64,000 nucleotides of DNA from Pelagihabitans sp963760375 (lineage in GTDB: Bacteria > Bacteroidota > Bacteroidia > Flavobacteriales > Flavobacteriaceae): positions 806,001-870,000 of the forward strand of contig CAVXCS010000005.1 of the NCBI GenBank assembly GCA_963760375.1, written 5' to 3'. The position numbers and the translations under genes are program-made. How positions within the stretch are numbered: the first letter of the stretch is position 1; the number at the start of each line of letters is the position of its first letter. The notes beneath the pieces were generated by a model that was given only the letters and a program-made list of their open reading frames with translations, ran no database searches and was not told the DNA's origin. Shown piece after piece: positions 44,879 to 53,792 of this stretch.

Positions 44879-45409
44879 CTATAGATTCATGTTTTCCCTG
44901 ATTTGTGAGATACACGCCCGATTTCGGGTTTTTACGGTACCCAAGGGAATATCAAGTTCCTTGGCGGCGTCTTTTTGAGTATATCCCTTAAAATACAAAA
45001 GCTCGATGATCTGAATGCATTTCTCCTTTAGATTTAGGACCAGCTTTTTAAGTGTCATTGGATCAATCCTTGGGTCATCCTCATCACGCTCTTCAAGCAT
45101 ACCTACGAAGTAATCTGCCGAGAGGTTCTTTTTTTGATTTTTATAGGACTTGGAACGCACCTGGTCAATGGCCGTATTTCGGGCGATATTCAAAAGCCAG
45201 GTAAAAAAACGGCCTTTCGCGGCATTGTAGGTATGGGCATTGTTCCAGATCTTTAAGAATACGTCCTGACAAAGCTCTTGGGCAAGTACTTCATCGTTGA
45301 CGATGGTATTGATCACACCACAGATGTTTTGGGCATACATCTCGTGCAAGCGCTGAAAAGCTTGGGTATCTTTTTGTTGAAAACGTTCGATCAGTAGCTC
45401 TAATTGCAT
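44879..45409 (-). CDS. ECF-type RNA polymerase sigma factor (SigK-like)
   Basis: A 176-residue sigma-70 family factor. Region 2 (about residues 15-85) includes ELCQDVFLKIWNNAHTYN and FFTWLLNIARNTAIDQVRSK; region 4 (about 120-172) includes IIELLYFKGYTQKDAAKELDIPLGTVKTRN. The partner is the anti-sigma encoded 1 bp downstream. Stress-related target genes cannot be named; Cu/Zn SOD is the next gene upstream but has its own terminator before this operon. Confidence 0.92.
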   Translation of the reverse strand: MQLELLIERFQQKDTQAFQRLHEMYAQNICGVINTIVNDEVLAQELCQDVFLKIWNNAHTYNAAKGRFFTWLLNIARNTAIDQVRSKSYKNQKKNLSADYFVGMLEERDEDDPRIDPMTLKKLVLNLKEKCIQIIELLYFKGYTQKDAAKELDIPLGTVKTRNRACISQIRENMNL

Positions 45410-45438
45410 GCGTTGATTAATGGTAGTGGTGCAACATT

Positions 45439-45464
45439 AAAAAAGACCGCCCTTGAGGACGGTC
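45439..45464 (-). terminator. rho-independent terminator after the superoxide dismutase gene
   Basis: On the minus strand GACCGTCC, loop TCAA, GGGCGGTC followed by six T. The stem has one G-T wobble. It separates the SOD gene from the sigma gene, whose start is 30 bp further on. Confidence 0.85.
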
Positions 45465-45484
45465 CATGATACCTTGTTTTTAAT

Positions 45485-46078
45485 TTATTGGATTATTCCG
45501 GTACAGCTAATGCGGCCTCCTGCATTCCCGGTGGGTTGTGTGGTAAAGTCATCGACCCCTTGGTGGACGATCACCCCTTTGCCGATCAAATCTTTATTGG
45601 GGTCACCGCATCCCAGACACCATAGATCGGTGGCAAACTCAACGGTGCCCGTGCCATCGGCATTGGCCACAAAATTACCGATATCCCCTTTATGATAACC
45701 TTCGGCAGCGCCCCATTTGCCATGGGGTTCGTTGGTCGGGTTCCAATGGCCCCCGGTAGATGTTCCGTCGGCAGCCGAACAATCGGCCTTTTCATGGATA
45801 TGGATGGCATGCTCCCCTGGGGTGAGCCCGTTAAAGTTCGCGGTCATTTTCACCTGTCCGTTTTCATCGGTAAAGGTTACCTCTCCTTTCACATTGCTGT
45901 CGCTTTTCGGCTCCATCGCAAATTTAACCGTCTCGACGTTCACTTCCTGCAATTCCTCTACGGCATTTTCCATTTCATCTTCGGCCACTTTGGCCTCTTT
46001 TTTTATTTCTTTACAGCTGTACGTGGCAACCACTGTCAAACCGATTGCCAAGACTTTTAATATTTTCATAGGTTCCAT
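45485..46078 (-). CDS. sodC: Cu/Zn superoxide dismutase family lipoprotein
   Basis: A 197-residue exported dismutase that converts superoxide to hydrogen peroxide and oxygen in the periplasm. Signal peptide with lipobox-like VATYSC, then an acidic helical spacer, then the SOD barrel. Copper and zinc ligands are visible: HAIHIHEKADC, GGHWNPTNEPHG, KGDIGN and VIVHQGVDDF, with the disulfide Cys near GGRISCTG. ATG 46078 is preceded by A-rich sequence; Met4 (46069) is equally plausible as start. It lies 79 bp downstream of the hydrolase-OsmC gene on the same strand. Confidence 0.93.
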   Translation of the reverse strand: MEPMKILKVLAIGLTVVATYSCKEIKKEAKVAEDEMENAVEELQEVNVETVKFAMEPKSDSNVKGEVTFTDENGQVKMTANFNGLTPGEHAIHIHEKADCSAADGTSTGGHWNPTNEPHGKWGAAEGYHKGDIGNFVANADGTGTVEFATDLWCLGCGDPNKDLIGKGVIVHQGVDDFTTQPTGNAGGRISCTGIIQ

Positions 46079-46157
46079 TTTTAGTAAGCCATAAAGTTAA
46101 GCAATATTGCCATCGTTGTCAATCTATTCCTAAATTGATTTGTTGGCCGGTATCGCA

Positions 46158-47372
46158 TCATTCGATCAATTTCGTAATTATTTGGGTTTCACTATGTAAT
46201 GTTCTATGCACCGGGCATTTATCGGCTATTTCCAAGACTCTTTTGATTTGTACGGCATCCAAGGCACCGGTCAATTTTATCTCGCGCTGGAAGGTATCTA
46301 TCTTGGCCTGTGGCGATTCACAGGTTTCACAATCGACGGCATGGGATTTGCCGTAAGAGGTGTGCACTTCAATATTCTCCAGGGGCCACCCTTTTCGTTT
46401 GGTGTACATTTGGACCGTCATGGCCGTACAGGCGGAAAGTCCAGCGGATAACAGTTCATAAGGAGAAGGCCCGAAGTCGTTGCCGCCTGCTTCCGATGGT
46501 TCATCAGCGGTCAAATAATGTTTGCCCACCTTCATCGAAGTGGTAAAGCCATCTGCGGCATCCAGACTCGCCACCACTTGTTGATCGGTTTGCAAACGGG
46601 GGTCTTCGGGCAAGTCCAAATAGCGTTGGGCCCATCCCGAAATGACCTTTCCCGCATAAAGGGAATCTTTTTTATCCGTTAAGAGGTGGTCTGCCCCGTC
46701 CAAAGAAACAAAGCTTTTCGGATGACGTGCCGATCGATAAATATCCTCCGCGTTTTTAATGCCAACGGTCTTGTCTTGAGGGGAATGTAAGATCAATAAG
46801 GGCTTGCGCAATCGCCTTACCGTCTCCGGCAGCGATTTCTGTTGCAAATCATCCAGGAATTCTTTTTTGATGGTAAAATCCCTTCCGCCCAGACGCACCG
46901 TGGCCTTTCCTTTCGCAATGATTTCCTTCAGATCGCTTCTGAGCAGCTGTTGCACATGCGCCGGATCTGATGGTGCGGCTATGGTGGCCAGCGCCTTTAC
47001 CGATGCGATTTTCGCTGCCGCAAAAATGATGGCGGCACCGCCCAACGAATGGCCTACCAATAAGGTCGGCGCCTTGTAATTTTTTGCCAAAAAATCGGAG
47101 GCCGCCACCAAATCTTCCACGTTTCCGGAAAAATCGGTCTCTGAAAAGTCGCCAGAACTATCGCCCAGTCCCGTAAAATCGAACCGAAGCACCCCGAACC
47201 CATTGGAAGAAAGCGCATTTGCGATGTTCTTTGTGGCTGTGAAGTTCTTATTGCAGGTGAAGCAATGGGCAAATACCGCATAGTTATGGGGATGTTTATC
47301 TGGAGGTAGTTCCAATCGCCCTACCAAGGAGTGTCCCGAAGCATTTTTAAAGTTTACCTTTTGAAGTCCCAT
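46158..47372 (-). CDS. bifunctional alpha/beta hydrolase - OsmC fusion protein
   Basis: A 404-residue two-domain protein. Residues about 1-255 are an alpha/beta hydrolase: nucleophile elbow LVGHSLGGAA, acid and base regions LHSPQDKTVG and SLDGADHLL. Residues about 265-404 are an OsmC/Ohr-like domain (GPSPYELLSAGLSACTAMTVQMYTKRKG, CPVHRTLHSE) with Cys residues in positions typical of OsmC peroxide reductases. This exact fusion is known in Bacteroidota and Proteobacteria; it is thought to link ester or acyl hydrolysis with organic peroxide detoxification. Its start overlaps the end of the upstream DUF2490 gene by 26 bp. The SOD gene follows, making a small oxidative-stress group. Confidence 0.93.
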   Translation of the reverse strand: MGLQKVNFKNASGHSLVGRLELPPDKHPHNYAVFAHCFTCNKNFTATKNIANALSSNGFGVLRFDFTGLGDSSGDFSETDFSGNVEDLVAASDFLAKNYKAPTLLVGHSLGGAAIIFAAAKIASVKALATIAAPSDPAHVQQLLRSDLKEIIAKGKATVRLGGRDFTIKKEFLDDLQQKSLPETVRRLRKPLLILHSPQDKTVGIKNAEDIYRSARHPKSFVSLDGADHLLTDKKDSLYAGKVISGWAQRYLDLPEDPRLQTDQQVVASLDAADGFTTSMKVGKHYLTADEPSEAGGNDFGPSPYELLSAGLSACTAMTVQMYTKRKGWPLENIEVHTSYGKSHAVDCETCESPQAKIDTFQREIKLTGALDAVQIKRVLEIADKCPVHRTLHSETQIITKLIE

Positions 47373-48069
47373 TTGCTTTTTGTTGGAATATGACCCTTAG
47401 GTCGGGGTTATAGAAGACACCCAACTGCAACCGGTCAAAATGGGCGCCCGCAAAATGATTTTTAAGATAACCGGCCTGAACGCTCAATGCAGGATTGATT
47501 TTTATTCCTAAGGCCCCGTACAAACGATTTTGTCCAAAGGGATTCCCTTGAAGGTTCAGGAAAATTTCATCATAGAAGTTTAGAAAGAAAACCCGGGTCA
47601 AGGGCAGGGTGACCTGCAAGCGATAACGCGCCCGGTATTCGGTGTTGCTGCTTGTTCCGGAATCCAAAAAGCGCTGTTCCAAACGGTAACGATGCTCGAA
47701 GTCGAACTTGCCGACCTGATCCTTGAGGATAAACTGCCCGAAGATTCGGTGTTCCTTGGCATCGATATCGGTGGCGTTTTCCTCAAAAGTGCCATCGGTC
47801 GCGATATAGGCATAACCCAAGGTGGCGATGGCATGGCTATCGAGATGGTAGTTCATACCCGTTCTTAGGAGCAGCTGGTTGAAGTTGCTGGCCATTTCGT
47901 AATAGCGCTGTTGCACCTCGGTATGTACGCTCCATTTTTCGGCAATCTTGTTGGAGCCGAAGTACATGAACCAGGAACCCAACTTATTTTCCCCGGTTTC
48001 CTGCGCAGTTACAACGAACGGGGCCAAAACCAAAGAAACCAAGGTGAGGTGTCTTTTAAAATTTTTCAT
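47347..48069 (-). CDS. DUF2490 outer membrane beta-barrel protein
   Basis: A 240-residue protein with signal peptide MKNFKRHLTLVSLVLAPFVVTAQ (start at 48069 rather than 48117, which would add a charged leader). Alternating-hydrophobic strands with aromatic girdles are seen, such as GSWFMYFGSNKIAEKWSVHTE, FDFEHRYRLEQRFL, TEYRARYRLQVTLPL and LSVQAGYLKNHF. This is the DUF2490 pattern, a small outer-membrane barrel of unknown transport role. Its stop overlaps the following hydrolase-OsmC start by 26 bp, so the two are translationally linked. Confidence 0.85.
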   Translation of the reverse strand: MKNFKRHLTLVSLVLAPFVVTAQETGENKLGSWFMYFGSNKIAEKWSVHTEVQQRYYEMASNFNQLLLRTGMNYHLDSHAIATLGYAYIATDGTFEENATDIDAKEHRIFGQFILKDQVGKFDFEHRYRLEQRFLDSGTSSNTEYRARYRLQVTLPLTRVFFLNFYDEIFLNLQGNPFGQNRLYGALGIKINPALSVQAGYLKNHFAGAHFDRLQLGVFYNPDLRVIFQQKANGTSKGKL

Positions 48070-48220
48070 ATAACGAAGATAAGCTTCTACATTTTTTCGC
48101 AAAATCATCTCGTTCAATATTGATCATATCGCACTGGTTGGAAATAAGATTTGCAGGTAAACACCGCAATCAAAAATCAAATCAGTCCAAGGTGTTATCG
48201 GTGTTTTATGCGTTGCCTCA

Positions 48221-51200
48221 CTATTGCACCGTAAAGGTCTTCACTGCTTTAAATGGAGATGCGCTCAGCGTTTCCATGTTTTCCCTATAATCCTTCCATG
48301 ATCGGTTAAAGAAGGCATTTGTTTTTTGGAGGGCGTTTTTGAGCTCCTCTTCCGCAAACCGAAGCAGTTTTTTTTCCGTTTCGGTTATGCCCGATTGCCT
48401 GCTGCCCACATAGCTCCTTGCCTCATAAATGCGTGTCATTACTGTAATTTCAGGATTACGGGTGATGCCTTGCCTTTTATCTTCCTTGCCTAAATACATA
48501 TCGATCAGGGAATCAATTTCTTTCACCATGTCTTTGGAAGCGTCGATTTGATCTTTAAATTGCTTTTCATCCAATGCTTTTAGGTCTTTTTGATATTGTT
48601 CCGCAATCAGTTTGCTTTCGACCAATTGTTTTGTGGCATCGGCGGCGAGCTGTGTATAACTGTCCAATTTCTTTGAACTTTCATACACCTGGTCAATGTT
48701 GTTCCTCGAAATATCCAATCTGGGGTCTGATTTCACTTCCAGAAGTGTTTCATCCGTGGTTTCGCCCATTTCGAGTTTCACCGTGTATGTGCCCGGTTTT
48801 GCGTTTATGCCTCCAAACTCCCTTGGGTTCTTGTTCAACTTTCTGGAAGGGCGATCGGGGCCCTTTTCTTCCATTTCCCAGTAGATTCGATGAAATCCGG
48901 CTTTCTCCGGAGTTTTGAATTTCATGGTCCGGATCAGTCTTTCCCCATCAAAGATCATCACGGAAAGCGAGTCTTTTGTTTTAGGTTTGGCCGCTGAGGT
49001 GGTTTCCCCTTCTTCTTCAGCCCTTGCGATTTCTGTTTTGTCGCCTGCCTCTTCGGTCTCAATATCTTCGGTATCACCCTGATCGATGTTCTTTTTGGCA
49101 TCACCATCTTTCTTCTGCCGTCCTTCCCGAAGATAATAGGTGAGCATGGCTCCCGATTTTCTGTTTTCCGCATTATACTCCGCATCCGCCCCGAACCGGC
49201 TTCCTGTCGGCTGCTGATAGGCGGCCTGATAAGCGACGGGAGGGGTAAAGATATTGATCTCTTTTTGGAGTATCGATCGATCGGCCGCCAGGGCCCTTAA
49301 CGGTCGGATGTCATCCAAGACCCAAACGGCCCGTCCGAAGGTCGCGATCACCAGATCATGTTCCCTGGGATGGATTACCAGGTCTTTGGTGGAGACCGTG
49401 GGAAAGCCTTCGGTCCATTTTTGCCATTGTACGCCTGCATCGAAGGAAATATAGAGTCCGTCATCGGTGCCCAAAAACACCAGGTTGGGGTTTTCCAGAT
49501 CCTCGACGATCGAAAGCGTATAAGTGCCCACGTCACTGGCATCCACAATTCTTTCCCACGATTTGCCATAGTTCTTGGTACGGTAGGCATAGGGCGTATA
49601 ATCGAACCGGCGGTAATTGTTGGCCACGAGCAAGGCTTCCCCTTTGTTTTTATTCGATGCTTTAATTTGTGGAATCCAACTACCTGACGGTAAGCCTTTT
49701 ATATTTTGGGTTACTTCTATCCAGCTAGTACCCCCATTTTGGGTATAATGAACACGGCCATCATCTGAGGCGACCCAAAGCATATCCTTTTCAATTGGAG
49801 ATGGCTCGATTACCAAAAGTGTGCAATGGTTCTCCGCGCCGGTGGCGTCCATGGTGAGTCCGCCACTTTCACTTTGTTTTTGTTTTTCAGGGTCATTGGT
49901 GGTCAAATCCGGGGAAATCACTTCCCAAGTCAAGCCTTTATCCTTGCTTTTATGTACAAATTGACTCCCGAAGTATACGGTGCCCAGATCAAATGGATCT
50001 TGGCCGATGGCAGCGTTCCAGTTGAACCGCAATTTGGTTTCCGCATCGGGTGGGGTAGGGCGTACGATATAATTATTGCCCGTGATATGATCGTACCTTG
50101 AGACGTATCCCTGTTGGCTCATGGCGTAGCCGTATTGCGAATTTTCAAGGTCTGGGACGACATCGAAACCATCACCAAAGGCAATTTCCTGCCAATAGCT
50201 GTTGCGAATGCCCTGGGCCTTCCAAACATAGGCGGGCCCTCGCCAAGAACCGTTGTCTTGCAATCCACCATACACATTGTAGGGAAATTCATTGTCGGTA
50301 TTGATATGGTAAAATTGGGCCACGGGCAAATTGCCGATAAAACGCCACGACTTTCCCCCATCTTTGGTAATGTTCATGCCCCCATCGTTGCCATCCATCA
50401 TGAACTGACCATTTTTGGGATGGATCCACCAGGCATGATGGTCGGGGTGCACTCCATTATCGGCCCGATAGGCGGGCATCAATTCGGTAAAACTTTTGCC
50501 ACCGTCCTCCGATACGTTGATATAGGTGAACACCGAATAGACCCTGTTTTCATTTTGGGGATCTACATAAATTTCCGAATAGTAAAAGGGCCTGTTGCCG
50601 ATGTCATCCTTATCGTTGATTTTCTTCCATGTAAAACCGCCATTTTCGGATTTGTACAAGGCATTTTTTTTGGCTTCGATCAGGGCATACACGATATTGG
50701 GCCTGTTGGCGGCAATGGCCACCCCGATCCTGCCCAGTTCCCCTTGTGGGAGCCCGTCATCTTCCGTTAATTTTTTCCAGTTTTTACCTCCATCGTGCGT
50801 CATGTAAAGTCCGCTTCCGGGTCCTCCGGATTTAAAGAACCATGGCTCCCTTTTGTGTTCCCACATGGCTGCGATCAATTTATTGGGATTGGTGGGATCC
50901 ATCACCAAATCGGCAACACCTGTGCTGTTGTTCACAAAAAGCACCTTCTCCCAGGTCTCGCCCCCATCGGTGGTCTTGAAAACGCCCCGTTCGGGATGTG
51001 CGCCCCAAGGCGAACCTATGGCCCCCACATAAACCGTATTGGGGTTCATGGGATCGATCTTGATGCGGTGGATGTGCCTTGTTTTTTCAAGCCCCATCAA
51101 TTTCCAGCTTTTCCCGCCATCGAGTGATTTATAAACTCCATAACCGCCGTTGAGGCTGTTCCGCGGGTTGCCTTCGCCGGTGCCCGCCCAGATCACCGAG

Positions 51201-51502
51201 GGGTTCGACTGTTGAATGGCCACGGCCCCGATAGAGGCAGTAGCCTCCTTGTCAAAAATAGGATCCCATTTTATACCCCCAGAAGTCGATTTCCACAGAC
51301 CGCCGGACGCCGTACCAACGTACATCACATCCGGGTCATCATTTACGGCATCGATGGCGGTAACACGCCCGCTCATCCCCCCAGGGCCAATATTTCTAGG
51401 CTTGAGGTCTTGTAGGAGGTCCATTTTGAAATCTTGGGAAAAAGTGGTCAGGGATGCAAAAAGCACCGTGAGAAGAAAGCAATTTTTGAACATTGGGAAC
51501 AT
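48221..51502 (-). CDS. exported BNR/Asp-box multi-propeller protein (sortilin/VPS10-like)
   Basis: A 1093-residue exported protein (signal peptide ends TTFSQ). Asp-box motifs of the type DGGxxW recur about every 45-60 residues: SLDGGKSWKLM, TTDGGETWEKV, THDGGKNWKKL, SENGGFTWKKI, SEDGGKSFTEL, TKDGGKSWRFI, TQNGGTSWIEV. They build one or two beta-propellers as in sialidases and VPS10 receptors. Residues near 790-850 are an acidic low-complexity insert (DTEDIETEEAGDKTEIARAE), followed by an Ig-like segment and a helical C-terminus. No catalytic residues for a glycosidase or peptidase are evident. A paralogue begins at 63450. Confidence 0.85.
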   Translation of the reverse strand: MFPMFKNCFLLTVLFASLTTFSQDFKMDLLQDLKPRNIGPGGMSGRVTAIDAVNDDPDVMYVGTASGGLWKSTSGGIKWDPIFDKEATASIGAVAIQQSNPSVIWAGTGEGNPRNSLNGGYGVYKSLDGGKSWKLMGLEKTRHIHRIKIDPMNPNTVYVGAIGSPWGAHPERGVFKTTDGGETWEKVLFVNNSTGVADLVMDPTNPNKLIAAMWEHKREPWFFKSGGPGSGLYMTHDGGKNWKKLTEDDGLPQGELGRIGVAIAANRPNIVYALIEAKKNALYKSENGGFTWKKINDKDDIGNRPFYYSEIYVDPQNENRVYSVFTYINVSEDGGKSFTELMPAYRADNGVHPDHHAWWIHPKNGQFMMDGNDGGMNITKDGGKSWRFIGNLPVAQFYHINTDNEFPYNVYGGLQDNGSWRGPAYVWKAQGIRNSYWQEIAFGDGFDVVPDLENSQYGYAMSQQGYVSRYDHITGNNYIVRPTPPDAETKLRFNWNAAIGQDPFDLGTVYFGSQFVHKSKDKGLTWEVISPDLTTNDPEKQKQSESGGLTMDATGAENHCTLLVIEPSPIEKDMLWVASDDGRVHYTQNGGTSWIEVTQNIKGLPSGSWIPQIKASNKNKGEALLVANNYRRFDYTPYAYRTKNYGKSWERIVDASDVGTYTLSIVEDLENPNLVFLGTDDGLYISFDAGVQWQKWTEGFPTVSTKDLVIHPREHDLVIATFGRAVWVLDDIRPLRALAADRSILQKEINIFTPPVAYQAAYQQPTGSRFGADAEYNAENRKSGAMLTYYLREGRQKKDGDAKKNIDQGDTEDIETEEAGDKTEIARAEEEGETTSAAKPKTKDSLSVMIFDGERLIRTMKFKTPEKAGFHRIYWEMEEKGPDRPSRKLNKNPREFGGINAKPGTYTVKLEMGETTDETLLEVKSDPRLDISRNNIDQVYESSKKLDSYTQLAADATKQLVESKLIAEQYQKDLKALDEKQFKDQIDASKDMVKEIDSLIDMYLGKEDKRQGITRNPEITVMTRIYEARSYVGSRQSGITETEKKLLRFAEEELKNALQKTNAFFNRSWKDYRENMETLSASPFKAVKTFTVQ

Positions 51503-51593
51503 TTTGATTTAACAGTCGGAAATATAAAGACTTTTGCCGAATAACCGAAAGCAGGCCATTAGGAATCGCTGCCTCAGGGGCAATACCGATACC

Positions 51594-52211
51594 TTACATG
51601 GTGGTTTCCGTGCCTTTTTTTTCAAAGATGCCAAAGAGCTCATGGCCTTGTCTCGGCAGGATGGAATTGTAACAGCGACCAAAGGTCTTGACCGAAAAAT
51701 AGGGGTCCAGATAGTTGAGGTACAATGCCTTATCACCTCCAAAAGGCCTTTTATCCATGTCCGAGGTCAATGGAAAATCGAACCAGACCCCCACCAACTT
51801 AGCTGCTGGTTTGAGCAATTGGGCCATTTTTTCGGCATAGGCGAACCTATTTTTTTCTGTGGGCAACAGGGAGCAGAAAAAGGTCTGTTCCAGGATCAGA
51901 TCATATTGCCCTTGGTGCAAAAAAAAATCCTCCGTGTACAATTGATCTTTGGGAAAGCTTGGATTTCTTTGCCTGAAATTTTCCATGGGATGCGACGCAA
52001 TATCGAGCACATCTACATTCCGGAAACCTTTTTCCCATAGGTATTCCGCTTCAAAGGCATTTCCGGCACCCGGGATCAAAATTGAAATGTCTTTATTGTC
52101 GAGTTGGTCTACATAGGTTTTGATAGGGGTCGACGGATAGCCGATATTCCATCCCGTATGCCCATCGAGATAGCGTTGGGACCAATAACTTTGTTCATCG
52201 TTCTTGGCCAT
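51594..52211 (-). CDS. TPMT-like SAM-dependent methyltransferase
   Basis: A 205-residue methyltransferase of the thiopurine S-methyltransferase family: opening SYWSQRYLDGHTGWNIGYPS, motif I SILIPGAGNAFEAEYLWEKG, then NVDVLDIA, and the EQTFFCSLLP segment typical of TPMT proteins. It is cytosolic. Substrates of bacterial members include selenium, tellurium or small thiols; here unknown. The amidohydrolase gene ends 6 bp upstream on the same strand, so they may be co-transcribed. Confidence 0.88.
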   Translation of the reverse strand: MAKNDEQSYWSQRYLDGHTGWNIGYPSTPIKTYVDQLDNKDISILIPGAGNAFEAEYLWEKGFRNVDVLDIASHPMENFRQRNPSFPKDQLYTEDFFLHQGQYDLILEQTFFCSLLPTEKNRFAYAEKMAQLLKPAAKLVGVWFDFPLTSDMDKRPFGGDKALYLNYLDPYFSVKTFGRCYNSILPRQGHELFGIFEKKGTETTM

Positions 52212-52217
52212 GAACGC

Positions 52218-53477
52218 TCAATTTTGAACTTCATTTTTATAGACCATCCCGTTTTTCACCACCAGTTTTACCTGGCGCATGGCCTCGATATTTTTGGTGG
52301 GGTCGCCAGGGACGGCGATCAGGTCTGCCAGGTAATTTTTTTCCAGTTTCCCGAGCTTTTCCAGATGAAAGACCTCAGCATTGACAGAGGTCGCGGCCTT
52401 TAAGACCTCCATGGGCGACATGCCGTAATCGACCATCAATTCCATTTCCAGATAGTTCGCTCCATGGGAAAACACACCGACGTCGCCGCCAAAAACAATG
52501 GTCACCTGAGAATCCAATGCCCGTCTGAAAGAAGCCCGCTTCTCCCCAATGCGAATGGGTTCCGGATCAATGCCTTTTTTCCACCCACCGTAACGTTCAA
52601 TGGCATCCCCTGCGGCCAGGGTAGGGCAAAGGGCAACGCCCCGCTCCTTCATCAGTCTAAAGATTTCTTCAGTTCCCCCATCACCATGTTCGATGGTCTC
52701 TACCCCGCCCAAAATGGCACGTCGCATACCTTCGGGGGTGCTGGCATGGGCCACCACATATCTCCCTGCACTGGTTGCCGCGGCGACCATCGCCTCAATT
52801 TCGTTGGAAAGGAAAGTAGGCTGGGATGGTTCCCCGGCACCCCAACGGTAATCGGCATAGATTTTAATAAAATCTGCCCCATTCCCCAATTGCCGTCTCA
52901 CTGTCCTTATCGCCTCGTCAACACCACTCACGGGTTCGGCGCCAAGGGGCACGGTTACCCCATCATGGAACCCTTTGGGCCCATAAGCGCCTGTCGCCAC
53001 TATGGCCGGTCCGGCCACCAGCATTCTGGGTCCGGGAACAATGCCCTGATCTATGGTCTTTTTGAGGGATACATCGGCATAAGCCGCACCTTCAGATCCA
53101 AGGTCGCGAACCGTGGTGATACCGGCCATCAAGGAATTTTTGGCGTTGACGGTGCCCCGGATCGCCCGTTCCACCGGAGATTCTTTAAGCACTTGGTCGT
53201 TCCAGTCAGTCTCGTTATAAGGGTGTAGCAAAAGATGGGAATGCCCTTCAATGATGCCGGGCATCAACGTCATATTCTTTAAAGTCATTTCTTGGGTTCC
53301 CTTCGGGGTTTTCAATCCGGTAGGCGACCCTACATAGACGATTACTTCGCCTTCCACCAGAACCACCCAGTCGGGGTGCACAGTGGTACCATCAAAAACT
53401 CGGTCGGGTTTAAAAAGCATTTGGGCCTGGCCTATTGCGGAGCCGAGCAACATCATAAAGCAAATGATGTTTTTCAT
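52218..53477 (-). CDS. exported amidohydrolase
   Basis: A 419-residue metal-dependent hydrolase with a signal peptide (MKNIICFMMLLGSAIGQAQ); the longer frame to 53630 is rejected since it would bury that signal. Family features: MPGIIEGHSHLLLHPY (metal HxH), TTVRDLGSEG, DFIKIYADYRW (Lys as carboxylated-Lys candidate), VVAHASTPEGM, IEHGDGG, IVFGGDVGVF and ADLIAVPGDP. This is the imidazolonepropionase/prolidase-like branch. The substrate (dipeptide or cyclic amide) is unknown. It sits in a run with the TPMT gene and, across a 315-bp gap, another amidohydrolase. Confidence 0.9.
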   Translation of the reverse strand: MKNIICFMMLLGSAIGQAQMLFKPDRVFDGTTVHPDWVVLVEGEVIVYVGSPTGLKTPKGTQEMTLKNMTLMPGIIEGHSHLLLHPYNETDWNDQVLKESPVERAIRGTVNAKNSLMAGITTVRDLGSEGAAYADVSLKKTIDQGIVPGPRMLVAGPAIVATGAYGPKGFHDGVTVPLGAEPVSGVDEAIRTVRRQLGNGADFIKIYADYRWGAGEPSQPTFLSNEIEAMVAAATSAGRYVVAHASTPEGMRRAILGGVETIEHGDGGTEEIFRLMKERGVALCPTLAAGDAIERYGGWKKGIDPEPIRIGEKRASFRRALDSQVTIVFGGDVGVFSHGANYLEMELMVDYGMSPMEVLKAATSVNAEVFHLEKLGKLEKNYLADLIAVPGDPTKNIEAMRQVKLVVKNGMVYKNEVQN

Positions 53478-53792
53478 AGTTATGGTACGGTAAAAAATTG
53501 ATGGTAAGATCATTTCGTATGGGTGTTGTTTTCGGACCACTGTTGCATAGGGCCGCGTACTTTGAAACTTGAAATTTTTCAATTTCCGTGGGTTGTTTGA
53601 TAGTTTTCCCAACTTGGGGAACGGTACCATGCCACGATCGCCGATAGCCCCACAAGGGCTTTTAATATCTTCTCAAGCCAATAAAAATGAGCGTTTGGCG
53701 TGTAGTATTTTTTTTGCTGGGTTCCCCGTGAACCGATGGTATTTATGAATGAAAGGGCATCTTGCCAAGGCATGGGCAAAGTAAATATTATT
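53478..53792. other. 315-bp gap between two amidohydrolase genes
   Basis: No convincing gene. An open stretch in the same frame as the downstream gene is present to 53630 but lacks protein-like composition. A small inverted repeat GGTTC/GAACC lies near 53720-53735. No clear promoter or terminator seen. Confidence 0.4.
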